A stretch of DNA of 64,000 bases from Pictodentalium vernedei (lineage: Eukaryota > Mollusca > Scaphopoda > Dentaliida > Dentaliidae), in NCBI GenBank assembly GCA_031216915.1, contig CM062297.1:370339704-370403703 (forward strand), written 5' to 3'. The notes under the pieces are model-generated. The model saw only the letters and a list, made by a program, of their open reading frames with translations. It was not told where the DNA came from and made no database searches. The position numbers and the translations under genes were made by a program. Positions 22,110-32,897 of this stretch are shown piece by piece (position 1 is the stretch's first letter; each line of letters starts with the position of its first letter).

Positions 22110-24324
22110 TGTGGGCAATGTCTGCTGCCAAAGCATGTGGACGATTCACATTCTTCTTGTTCCTCCTGTAATGGGTGTTCGGTCAAGCGGGCCATGTGGT
22201 GTCTGTGGATCATGGTCATCCACTTTCTGGGCGTCAGTTAACCGTGTCGTTCGTTCTCGTGGCCGTGCCTCCTGCTCCCGCGGGAAAGGAGAACGCGGTC
22301 GTTCGGGGGCTCCCGAACCGACCTTGTCTGGTGAGAGTTATTCCTCCTCCCGTGGGGGATGTGCAGTCTTTTCCTGTAGTGGATACTGCGGGAGCTGTTG
22401 AGTGTTCTGGTGAAGAGGTGCCTGGTTCCGGGACTACGGTCCCCCTCCAGTCAACATCTGAGGCTGTCACTAGGGTTGTGACTCCTCCTTCGGATTCGAG
22501 CAGGTGTGCTCTCTCCACTATTCCACCAGCCTCAACGACTCCGACGTATCTGCTACTACTGCTGGTCCGTCTGCTTCGTCGTCAGTTTCACCAGGCCTCG
22601 GCTTTTCGCTGCAGGGTACTGCAGGAGTGTCTGGTACTGTAGACATGGGATATCGGCCTCAGCCTTCCCTGACTTCAACTCGGCGAAGTTGGAAGAGGCT
22701 GCCGGCCCGAACCTACCACTGTGGTCTCTATGCCATCGAGCACCACAGTTGTGTCTTTGGATTCGGATGTTCTTAGTGGAGACATTATGAACTCTGTGGC
22801 GTTTCCGTCCACTCATTCTGGCCACACAACCAGTTTTGGGGGGACCAACGCCTTTTGTGCAGCCTGGACCTTCTGCCCCGCAGAGGTCCGTGGTGGCTCT
22901 CATGAGTTCTCGCTATATTGATCCTCGGGGTGCCTCGTACCCCTATACACGTCTGCCTTCAGATATCTCGGCTGCCGCCCGTCGTCCCGCGTCGGGGGTT
23001 TTGGAGGATCGTGACCCTTTGCTGGTTAAGAGGGTCAGAGGTGAAGCCACTTTGCCGGTTCGCTCCCCTGTCGAACCGGCCGGGTTCGCTCCCCTGTCGA
23101 ACCGGCCGGTTCGGGCAGTGAGCTTAGAGAGGCCCTCTCCTTACTCACTCAGGTTCTGTCAAAGAGCCTTCCTGTTGCTTCCAGCGAGGCGGCGAGTGGT
23201 TTCCAGGTGCTCCTATGGCGCCGCCTCCCGGGATTGGAAACAGGCCGGTTTCTGATCCCCCTGGTGTCCCGACACCATGGGAGGCGTCAGCTGGTTTGCT
23301 CACGATGGGCTATGTGTCTTCCGACTCTGGGGAGGAGTCCGACATGCTTGATGTCAAGGGGCCAGCAGTCTTCGGACTTGGGGGCAGCTCTTGACTTTGT
23401 GTTTGGGTTTCTGCCTGATCTCAAACCAGCTAACCAGCCGACAGTGTCAGCCAGGCCGCGATCATCGGTCGTGCGCCTACAGCCTATGGAGCAACCTGCT
23501 TCTGGGTGCCTTCGACCTTGCTAGTCGGTACAGGTGGTTGAAGCATTTTCAGCATTGGACTCCAAGCTGAGTTCCAAGGCTCTGAAGACTCCGTTCTTCA
23601 CCAGGGGTTGACACCTTTTTGCCTCCTGTGCATTATCGTTCCTACGATTCCGCCAATCCGTCGGTCTGCCAGACTTTGACGGTTCTGGATCAGGACTCCC
23701 AATTCTCGGGCTTTCCAAACCCAAGTCTGCCGTCATTCCAATGACGACTCTGGAGTCCACGTTGGGCTTATCTAGAGAAATGCTTGGCATGCTTTCTCTC
23801 TCAGATCACGTCGTCTCAGCTTTAGCTGCTTATCTGCCTCCAGATAAGTTTGACGAGGTACAGGCTCCTTTGTGTGTGCTGTCCAAGGCGCTCGTGCATC
23901 TTACTCACATGCATGCCTGTAACACGGCTAATCTGGAATTAGTTCGAAGAGACGCTGTGCTGGACACAGTACGATCCCTTCCTGAGGAGCAGCGTGCTGC
24001 TCTTCGATCTGCTTCTTTGGCAGGTCCGCAACTTTTCCATGGTTCCGTGTTGACGGTCCGGATGACGTCCTACGTCATTCCAAAGATCACCTGCTGTTTC
24101 GTCAGCTTGATCAGCCTTCTAGTGGAGGCAGGGACCGTTCCAAGCCTAACAAGTACCCTTCTGCTTCCTCTGCGAAGCAAAAGGCTGGTCCTTCTTCCGC
24201 CGTTACTACTTCTTATTCAAGGGGTAAGGGTAAAGGTCGGCAGAATCGAGGGAAGTCTCAGGATTCTTCATTTAGTAGAGGAGGGTGGTTTCTCCTCTCG
24301 TGGGCCTCGTCGGGCTCGAAATGA
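22110..24324 (+). pseudogene. gag: DIRS 1 gag, broken by frame changes
   Basis: It encodes the structural (Gag-like) protein expected to package the element RNA. A zinc-binding motif C-x2-C-x9-H-x2-C-x2-C is encoded at 22110-22169. Ser/Pro-rich sequence then passes through several frames (22175-22640, 22836-23140). A conserved helical segment follows at about 23690-24060 (LSREMLGMLSLSDHVVSALA, LELVRRDAVLDTV). At about 24060 the frame shifts and the protein ends with a Lys/Gly/Arg-rich tail (SYSRGKGKGRQNRGKSQ), stop at 24322. The long open frame from 23741 to 25648 is gag only in its first 320 bases; the rest is a shadow of the reverse transcriptase. The true start is uncertain. Confidence 0.7.
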
Positions 24325-24362
24325 AGGTCCTCACCTCGACTCGTCCCAGGTTGGAGGAAGGA

Positions 24363-26190
24363 TAGCAGAGTTTGCAGACCACAGTGCCTTCAGACGTTTT
24401 ACGTCGGGAACTTTTGTCCACGGAGATTGGCAATCTCTTGGCAAAAGGGGTGATCGAGGTCGTCAAGAACATTCAGTCAGTGGGTTTCTATTCCCGCCTG
24501 TTCTTGGTGCCGAAGAAGGACGGCCGACTCCGACCAGTTATCGATCTGAGTATCCTGAACCAGTCTATCATTGCTCCCAAGTTCAGCATGGAGACTTTCA
24601 GGCCGGTCCGCCATTCAATTCACCAGGGAGATTTCGCTGCCAGCATCGACCTGCGAGACGCTTACTTCCACGTTCCGATGCATCGGGCGTCACAGAAGTA
24701 TCTCCGGTTTGCTTTTCTGGGGCGAGTTTACCAGTTCAAGGCCATGCCTTTCGGCCTCAACCTGGCTCCTTGGGCCTTCACCCGACTGATGTCGCATGTG
24801 ATAGCATTCCATCGCACACAGTCCAGGGTGACTACTTTGGCATTTCTGGACGATATCCTCCAGAGGCATTCCAATGCTGCCTTACTGGAGTCGGATGTCA
24901 CCACTCTGTTGAGCTTGCTCACGTCGCTAGGATTCAGAGTCAACGAGAAGTCGGACCTGGTCCCTTCTCAGTCGTTTTGTCATCTGGGGATGGCTTTCCA
25001 AACCCAATTCAATTTGGTAGCGGTTCCCCAGGCCAAGGCTGTGATTCTCTCAGCTTTTGCTCTGACTCTGTCCCAGTCCACGTCCGCGACCGCTTGGAGT
25101 TTTCTCCGACTGATCGGTCTCTGCAGTTCGGTGACGGATCTCATTCCTCTAGGTCGGCTGCATGTCAGACCTCTCCAACACTTTCTGCTCAGTCGTTGGA
25201 GACCGAATGTAGATTCTCTGGATCTAGTGCTTCCATTTCCAGAATCTCTTTATCCTCACTTTCTTCCCTGGACAGATGTTCAGTGGATTACACAGGGTGT
25301 TCAATTGGACTTACCCACGTCCGATCGCGTTCTGACGGCAGATGCCAGCGATCTCGGATGGGGTGCGACGTTGGATCCTCTCGGTCTTTCCCTACACGGG
25401 ATGTGGGACCAGGATCAAGCAGCTCTACACATCAACCAGAAGGAGCTTCTTGCTCTTCTTCTGAGTTTCAGGCAGTGGATCCCTCATCTGTCAAATCGCC
25501 AGGTCCTTCTGCTGTCCGACAATTCGACAGTGGTTGCTTACATTCAGCACGCACTCGGTTCCGATGTACGAATTGGCTCGGGATCTTCTACTGCTCGCTC
25601 AGGATGTTCATGCTGGAGTGGTTGTTCGTCACATCCCCGGTCGTCTGAACGTCCTAGCCGACTCCCTGTCCCGACAGGGCAGGGTTATTTCCACCAAGTG
25701 GATGCTCCACAGGTTAGTGTTCCAGTCGCTTTGCGATCTCTGGGGACGTCCCCACATCGATCTCTTTGCGACTCGTTGGAACCATCAGGTGGACACTTTC
25801 GTGTCCCCGTGTCCAGATCCTCTGGCTTTTGCTGTGGACGCTCTGTCACTCGATTTGGAATGGTCTAGTCGGCTACGCCTTCCCGCCAGTTCCGATTCTG
25901 CCTCAGGTTCTAGCCAAAATTCGAACCTGCAGTTGTTGAATCATTCTGATCGCCCCCCTGTCGCCTCAGCGGGTGTGGATCAATCAGCTCCGCTCGCTGA
26001 TGGCGGCAGTTCCGGCACGTCTCCCACTACATCGCGACCTTCTTTGTCAAGGTCGCATGAGGAGGTTTCACGTCGACCCAACTTCATTGTGCCTTCACGC
26101 ATATCTTTTGTCAGGTCCTGTCTCCTCCGTAGAGGTTTTTCGAGACGAGCAGTGGAGTGCATTTCTTCATCAAGGAGGCACTCCACTGGT
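24363..26190 (+). pseudogene. DIRS 1 reverse transcriptase-RNase H
   Basis: It copies element RNA into DNA. One open frame from 24363 to about 25550 contains FLVPKKDGRLRPVIDLSILN, SIDLRDAYFHVPMHRASQKY, MPFGLNLAPWAFTRLM and the catalytic FLDDIL (Asp pair at 24849-24854). RNase H follows with LTADASDLGWGA, NQKELLALLL and LLSDNSTVVAYI. Near 25550 the frame shifts to one reading MYELARDLLLLAQDV and HIPGRLNVLADSLSR, typical of DIRS. A further shift near 25865 and a stop near 25940 precede RFHVDPTSLCLHAYLLSG (about 26070). All catalytic residues are kept but the frame is broken at least twice. There is no protease or DDE integrase, which separates it from LTR elements. Confidence 0.9.
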
Positions 26191-27172
26191 TTAGCTTATG
26201 CAGCTAAATGGAAGGTTTTCTGTCGATGGTGTGCTATCACTCTGTTGATTATGCCAATCCTTCGATTTCACAGATTGCGGAGTTTCTGGTATATCTGGTT
26301 GATTCTCGGGATCTCCAGCTTGTTACCATCAAGGGTTACAGGTCCATGCTTTCAGAGACTTTTTCTTATGTGGGGAAGCGTCGTATCGGCACTTATCCTT
26401 ACCTCTTCAAGCTTGTTCAGCTCTTTTCTTGAAAAGGCCTCGGACTTTGCAGCTTACCCCACGATGGAATCTTTTGTGGGTGCTGCTTTGCTTTGGGGGG
26501 GGGGGGGGGGGTGCAGGGGTGCCGTTCGAACCTTTATCCCAGGTGGATATGCTTTTTCTCACCTATAAGACGGCATTTCTGATGGCGTTTGTTTCTGCCA
26601 GACGGGTTAGTGAGCTTCACGCCCTCTTGGTTGACCCGGCCTTTTTTAGGAGCTCTCCCAACAGTGTTACTTTTACCACTGATTGCTCTTTTCTGGCCAA
26701 GAATCAGTTACCAGATACTACTCCTCCTCCTCCTATCTGTATCAGGGCTCTTCCTTCTGTTGAGGGTAAACGCCTTTTGCTCTGTCCGGTCCGTGCTATT
26801 CGCATTTATCTCGATCGGACACGTTTCATACGGAAAGGCAGGAAACGTTTTTTTCTGTCTCTTATTCCGGGTCGACAGAAGATCTCTCCTCAATCCATTT
26901 CTTGATGGATTTGTCTTGCTATTTGTACGGCTTACGGTCGTTTAGCAGCTGACGATTGTATTACCAAGCGTATTTCTGCCCATGAGGTGCGGCCATTGTC
27001 CACCTCTTGGGCTTATTCTAACTCCGTCAAGTTGTCGGATGTTATACAGGCAGCCTACTGGAGAAATGCCTCTACTTTCTCCACCTTCTATCTGTGCCAG
27101 TTGCAGGAGCAGTCGGAGGACCTTTTTTGCCTTGGGTCCTCTTTCTTCTGCTCAGGCTGTTGTCTGCCCTAG
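26160..27172 (+). pseudogene. DIRS 1 tyrosine recombinase
   Basis: It integrates the circular DNA intermediate without target duplication. The N-terminal core-binding part spans 26170-26430 in two frames (SISQIAEFLVYLVDSRDLQL, VTIKGYRSML). From 26429 one frame carries the catalytic Arg in SARRVSELHALL (CGG 26603-26605), HEVR (26981-26992) and the nucleophile in STFYL (TAT 27089-27091), the R...HxxR...Y set. Two defects are visible: a TGA at 26903-26905, where family members usually have Arg (a CGA to TGA change fits), and a T-run near 27124 that throws the frame before LGPLSSAQAVV. A G-run (26496-26512) also lies inside the coding sequence. Confidence 0.9.
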
Positions 27173-27398
27173 CCATTAGGCTTCTTGAAGGTCAGTTTCA
27201 GCCTTGCGCTGTTCCTGCCCTTTTCTGTCTGTGTGTCACACAGGCCCATATGTCTCCTTTCATTGTCCTTTACCAATGATTGCGACGTCATGGTTGATAA
27301 GCCTCGGGACCTCTTCCTTCTGCTTCACGGTTCCAGTGCACTGGGGTTATGTGTGGGTTGGTTATGCGATTCCCTCCAGCCTATTGTCTATTTAGTCA

Positions 27399-27484
27399 GT
27401 AGTAAACAATTGTGAGTAGGTTGATAAGAAATCTAAATTTTATAGTAAATTTCCTTTCTTATTATACCTACCACAATTGTTTAC
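27399..27484 (+). repeat. Internal complementary region of DIRS 1
   Basis: 27399-27428 is the reverse complement of the left end 16663-16692 (one mismatch). AAA follows at 27429-27431. 27432-27484 is the exact reverse complement of the right end 27795-27847. It therefore reads as the joined termini of the circular intermediate, the defining part of DIRS-group elements. Confidence 0.95.
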
Positions 27485-27562
27485 ATGGAGGCCCTCCCGT
27501 CTTCTTTACGGGTAAAGAATCCTTCCTCCCCACTGATCACATAACTCTAACGTTGACGGATT

Positions 27563-27800
27563 CAAAAAGAATGAGTCTTGAGCGACGTTTATGCGCACTG
27601 GCAACAGAAGTTGTGGAGTTGTACTTGGGAGAGAGCGTCCCGTACTGGGTCTGCGCCGGTTGCTCTCGACCCAGTTTGGGCTTATTTTTTCTTGGTGCTT
27701 TTGCACCACTTTTCTTTCCCAAATTGCTTGGGAAAGACAAAAATAGAGAGTATTTTATCCGAGTTAGGGACTTCCACTGTAGTGCAAGCCTGTAGTAAAC
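27563..27800 (-). repeat. Right inverted terminal repeat of DIRS 1
   Basis: Reverse complement of 16684-16921, same length. It is followed by the unique right end 27801-27847 and the TTT junction. Confidence 0.9.
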
Positions 27801-27850
27801 AATTGTGGTAGGTATAATAAGAAAGGAAATTTACTATAAAATTTAGATTT

Positions 27851-28249
27851 TTCTTTAAAAATCTTTTCAGATTTAGCAGTCGAAATGTTTTGATATTTGG
27901 CATGCAGCATCCTTAAGGGGTGAGATTCAAGTTTGTTCAAGCCAAGTCCCTGGGTTCATATTTGGGCTCACTGTGGAAGCCCGAATGATAACTTAGTTCA
28001 AAATGAGGAATTTTCTTTAAAAATCTTCTTCAGATCCAGCAGATGAATGTTTTTGATATTTGGTATGCAGCATCCTTAGGGGGGTAAGATTCAAGTTTGT
28101 TCAAGCCATGTCCCTAGTTCCATAAAATTTGTCTCTCATGATTTCATTCCTTTGTAGTGTTGATGAACCATGTCTAACTGAATGTGATCCCAAATACTTC
28201 TTTGAACCACTTTGGCCGGTGAGCGATTAAGGCTCTTTGGGGCCTCTTG
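27851..28249 (+). repeat. Family A array, right part, with 3-prime end
   Basis: It continues the unit interrupted at 16659 (TTCTTTAAAAATC...). It contains two further units and the terminal GGTGAGCGATTAAGG...GGCCTCTTG. Confidence 0.75.
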
Positions 28250-28400
28250 TTATTCAAGCTTGCGATTGTAGTTTCAATCAGACTTTTTTTTTTACCAGAG
28301 TTGTGCCAGATTTAGTCTTAGAATAATCATGGGGGGGGGGGGGGGGGGGGGGGGAGGGGGGGAGTATGGAAGGCCCATGAGACGGTCACACCTCCTAGTT

Positions 28401-29903
28401 AGCTCACCTGACTGAAAGTCAGGGTGAGCTTTTCTGATCACTTCTTGTCCCTTGTCCGTCGTGAAGGTGGTGTTTGCGTCATTTTCTCCCAAGCCACTGG
28501 CTGCAGTTCAATGAAAATTCACATGAGTAGCAGTTATATAGGGGCATTTGGGTTTTTCTTCAAATTGGGTTTCTGCTCATATTGAGGAGGGGGGGGGGGG
28601 GGCCAAAATGCACAAAATTTTTTAAAATCTTCTCATGAACCAGCCGTAGCAGAGACTTGATATTTGGTATGCAGCTTCCATTTGAAAGTGTAGACTTAAG
28701 TTTGTTCAAGAGAAGTTTGACGGGCAATATTTGCCTTTGTTCTGGGAGGGGCAAGAATTTTCGCAAGCCCAAAAGTTCTATTTTCCAAACCGAGAGGCAG
28801 ATTTGAACCAAATTTGATATGAGGGCTTATTGGGTCATAAATACTTAATTTATGCCCAAATTGTTTTTCCTGTCTCCCCATGGGAACTGCAGGAGCTAAA
28901 AATAGAAAAAAATTAAAACGCCCATATCTCCAAAACTACATGGCACTGAGAATTCTTATTTGGTGTGAAGCTTCCTTAGGACCAACAGAATGGAATGGTA
29001 AAAAAAAATTGCTATCGGTTTTATCATGGGGTACTTTTTTGGGACTTTGAAAAAGTGTTGAGTCAGCATTTTTTAACACTGTGGGTAATGGGAAAAACAT
29101 TTAAGACTACTTCTCTCCCAAACCACTGCTCCAAAAGCTTTCAAATTTCACATATAACATCTTTGGAAGATTGTCTCACATGTTTATCGAAATCAATTCC
29201 CTGGGTCCATATTTGGGCTCTCTCTGGTAGCCCAAATGTTTAAATTAGTGCAGTATGAGGAATATTCTTTAAAAATCTTTTTCTTCAGATCTACCAATAC
29301 GAATCTTTTGATATTTGGTGTGCAGCATGCTTAGGGAGGTGAGATTCAAGTTTGTTCAAGCCACATCCCTGGTTTCATATTTAGGCTGAAAATTTGGGGT
29401 CCCAGTCTGGACTTAGAAATTTTGGACCAAAATCCGGAAATTAGTTTTTTGTTTTTTTTTAGGTGTTTTGGTCATTTTAAGACAAACATTTTTTTTTTTT
29501 TTTTTTTTTTTATACTCAAAATTTGGGATCCGGGTGGGACTTAGAAAATTTTGGACCAAAATCCGGAAAAGGAGTTTTTTTGTTTTTTATACGTTTTGGT
29601 CAATTTTAAGAAGAAGAAAAAAAAATTTTAGTCTGAAAATATTTTGTTTGGGACTTCGAAAATTTCCAAACAAAAATAAAAAAAAATCTGTTTTTATGCA
29701 TTTTTCTCAATTTTGGGATGTAAAAGTGCAGGAACTGAAAATAGAAGGAAAATCCTGTGTATTGTGTGGGCACAATCGCTTCATCTAGTTGGTATATGCT
29801 TTTCTTAGGAGGGGCATATGCTGCTTATTCAAGTCAAGTCCCTGGTTTGATATTTAGACTACCATGTCAGGTGAGCGCCCTAAGGCCCCCTGGGGGCCTC
29901 TTG
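28401..29903 (+). mobile_element. Helitron-like element, family A, copy 3
   Basis: It starts AGCTCACCTGACT-GAA-AGTCAGGGTGAGCT and ends GGCCCCCTGGGGGCCTCTTG. The body is nearly the same as copy 6 (38023-39503), including three GAAAATTTGGGGTCC segments with A/T runs. Just upstream, 28290-28370 is a poly-G tract in intronic sequence. Confidence 0.7.
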
Positions 29904-30928
29904 TTATATTTGGTATGCAGCATGGTTAGGGATTCAGGCTTTTGGGATTAGGGCAAGCATTTTTTTTTGGGGGGGGGGGGGTTGGGGGGGGAAGGATGCT
30001 TCATCAGTAAATGTACGTTTAACCTGTAAGTCAATCCGATGTAATGTGATGGACTGATTTTATCCCATAAAGAAAATCTATTTCAACATTTTTTTATCAT
30101 TTTGTCCACCAAATTTTCAAGAAAAAATTTTGTGTAATTTGACTCAGATTTGTACAAACTTGCTACATGTATTTATCCAATAAACCAAGAACATGAACTT
30201 TTGATGGCAAAGAAATAATTACAAAAATAAAAAATAAAATAAAAAACTGCCTGTCCGCATGCAATTCTACAAAAAAGTGGCCTGAGAAACAGATCTACTT
30301 TGTGGGGCCTTATCTAAAAACGAGTTACTTTTGTGGTATGTACCCATTATTTATTTTCAATATTACTTTTAGGGCAAGTGAGATTTTAGAATCACTCGTC
30401 CTGCACAACAAGAAGGGTTTTTTTTTTAATGTTCCATTGCATTTTCCTTTGTTATAATTACTACCCAGACATTTATTGGGAGGGTGTCAGGGAAAGCTCC
30501 ACAACCCAAGTCATTAATCCACATCATTTCTTGTAGGAGATTCCCAACAAATAATGTCAAGAGGTGGATTTATTAAGAGAGAAAACATGAGTTCAGTGTT
30601 TTCTTGTGGGTATCACACAATTTATTTCAGCTGGTAAGCTATAACTATGACATGTAATAAATAGTATATACTGAACATTCTAAGGAGGCTAAGCGTAAGG
30701 GCTGCTAAGCTCAAACACGCACCTAAGAGATGTTCATGCAAGGTTTTTCTTTACAAAAGGACCCCAAGAAAAATTAGCCTAGAGACCCTGAGGTATCTTA
30801 AACTGATACTGAGCACCGTAAGCCGAAAGTTGAGTCAGTTTGCCCACGATGTTGGTCAACAGGGAATTGGACTGACAGTTTGGCTAACAGTGAACAAGTC
30901 AAGGTGTATAACCCGAGATGTCCTTTTT
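29904..30928. other. Intron sequence with repeat X (empty-site copy)
   Basis: It contains G-runs near 29960-29990 and repeat X at 30180-30345 (plus orientation), which matches the two halves flanking copy 2 of family A. No gene was seen in the remaining approximately 600 bases. Confidence 0.5.
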
Positions 30929-32103
30929 AGCTCACCTGAGCGAAGCACAGTGGGAGCTTTACTGATCACATTCTGTCCAGTGGCGTCCGGTGTTAACTTT
31001 ACATTATCGACTTCTCCTTCAAAACCACTAGCCCAATTTTATTCAAATGTTGGGTAAATGTTTATTACTTAATGCCAATTCAGATTTGTTCAAATGAAGT
31101 TGCCCCTCCTGGGTGGTGCGATGCCCCCAGGGGGCACCAAAATCTTTGAAAATCTTCTTTTCATGAACCAGCAGTAGCAGAGACTTGATATATGGTATGC
31201 AGCTTCCTTTTAAGGTTAGACTCAGATTTGTTCAAGAGAAGTTTGATGGGCTACATTTGGCTTCGTTATGGGAGGGGAAAAATTTTTGGCCCCGCCAAAA
31301 ATTTCTATTTTCCGAACCGAGAGGCTGATTTGAACCAAATTTTATGTGAGGGCTTATTGGGTCATAAGTACCCAATTTATGCCAATTTTTTTTTTACCCA
31401 TAGCCCCGTGGGAACCGCAGGAGCTAAAAATTAAAACGCCCATATCTCCAAAACTGCATGGCACTGAGAATTTTTATTTGGTGTGAAGCTTCCTTCGGAC
31501 CAACAGAAAGGATTGGTCAAAAAAAATTGCCATCGGTTTTATCATAGGGTGCAGTTTCGGGACTTTTGCACTTTTTAACACTGTAGGCAATGGGAAAAAC
31601 ATTAAAAAATCTTCTCCAGATCCAGCAGGCAGAATCGTTTGATATTTGGTATGCAACATTGTTGGGTGGATCTGATTCAAGTTTGTTCAAATCGGCCCCC
31701 TGGGTTTATATTTGGGCTCAGTATAGGAGCCCGAAGTCGAACTTAGTGCATTTCAGGCAAATTTCTTCAAAAATCTTCTCCAGATCCAGCAGGTAGAATC
31801 TTTTGATATATGGTATGCAACATTGTGGGGTGGATCTGATTCAAGTTTGTTCAAATTGGCCCCCTTGATTCATATTTTGGCTCACTATAGAAGCTCGAAT
31901 TCGAACTTAGTGCAGTTCAGGAAAATTTCATTAAAAATCTTCTTCTCCAGATCCAGCAGGCAGAATCTTTTGGTATTTGGTATGCAACATTGTGGGGTGG
32001 ATCTGATTCAAGTTTGTTCAAATCGGCCCCCTGGATTAATATTTGGGCTTACTATAGAAGCCCGAATTTGAACTTAGTACATTTCAGGCAAATTTCTTTG
32101 AAA
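30929..32103 (+). mobile_element. Helitron-like element, family A, copy 4 (3-prime truncated)
   Basis: It starts AGCTCACCTGAGCGAAGC after a T-run. Tandem units follow (GGATCTGATTCAAGTTTGTT at 31669, 31831 and 31997). It stops near 32103 within a unit, without the GGCCTCTTG end. Confidence 0.6.
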
Positions 32104-32897
32104 ATGAATGGCACGCAGATTACATGCGGGAAATTGTGAAACCATTTTGTTTATTTACAATTGTGCAGACGATGATGAAATAGTTCTGGCGACCTAATAA
32201 AATATGCAAATGAATATGTCACGTGGGGTGGGTGGGATAGAAATAACCCACCCTGCTGTCGCACCCGGGACACGCGTATGTTTCGCGTATAGTGGGGGGA
32301 GAAAATATTATGCCTTGGACCGAAAAATCGGTCTTGCGTGTTCAAAGGGTTAAAAACCAATAAATAAATAAATATGGTATTTATAGTCTTGATACTTATG
32401 AATATTCAGTGAATTTCTTATTTCTCAGGCCTGTTCAAGTAAAGTATGGACATACGAATCGAATTGATTCTCAAAAAACTAAATCTGGCTTTAGCATTGC
32501 AGATGGTGCCTTGTTGCACTCAAGGGACCATGTATTCCATTAGAAAACTTTTGAGTTGTGAAGAAACTAAAAATTCATAGCCTGATTTGCAGTCAAACTT
32601 GCATCATACACAAGGAAACTTTAGTAATATTCTGTGTTTACAACTTCATGTAATGCTAAATACACTGCAGAGATAGTGAGGACACAGTTGAAATTCTGTG
32701 AATTGGGCAGAAATCGGACGGAGAGGGACCATTGTGTGATCGTTGTTGTATCAGGTTGGTATTTGTGCTTCATGGGGATGAAGAAATGCCGTTCATCCCC
32801 CAAAACTTGGGAGAGGACTAATATCCCCTCAGTCACAAATAAGTACAAGTTAGCTTATTGGTATTTAAAATGTTTCCGCTCGCTTCCCTGATTTTTT
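32104..32897. other. Intron sequence with a SINE-like tail
   Basis: AACCAATAAATAAATAAATA at about 32355 is a tail type shared with 51186 and 61855. The preceding 200 bases may be a degraded short repeat. No gene was recognised; the 85-codon open frame at 32634 has no support. Confidence 0.4.

Larger units (their letters stand above)
16663..27847 (+). mobile_element. DIRS-type tyrosine-recombinase retrotransposon 1 (11.2 kb)
   Basis: It has the complete DIRS layout: inverted terminal repeats of 238 bp (16684-16921 and 27563-27800); an internal complementary region (27399-27484) whose left arm is complementary to the left end and right arm to the right end; and gag, RT-RNase H and tyrosine recombinase in order. 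There is no target duplication. TTT lies at both junctions (16660-16662, 27848-27850), and AAA lies between the two arms of the internal region (27429-27431). Removing the element restores GAGGAATTTTTCTTTAAAAA, the normal repeat text seen at 14010. The coding genes carry several frame breaks. 4.9 kb of non-coding repeats lies between the left repeat and gag. Confidence 0.93.

Noticed and set aside
22175..23524. Several 60-155 codon open frames in different phases over gag
   Set aside because: They are fragments of one frameshifted gag or shadows of it; none stands alone as a gene.
24325..25648. Long + strand open frame continuing from gag through the RT region
   Set aside because: It is out of frame with the clear RT motifs and has no motif of its own; it is a shadow of the RT frame.
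24363..27172. RT region as an endogenous retrovirus or LTR retrotransposon
   Set aside because: There are no LTRs, protease, DDE integrase or envelope; the element has a tyrosine recombinase and inverted repeats with an internal complementary region instead.
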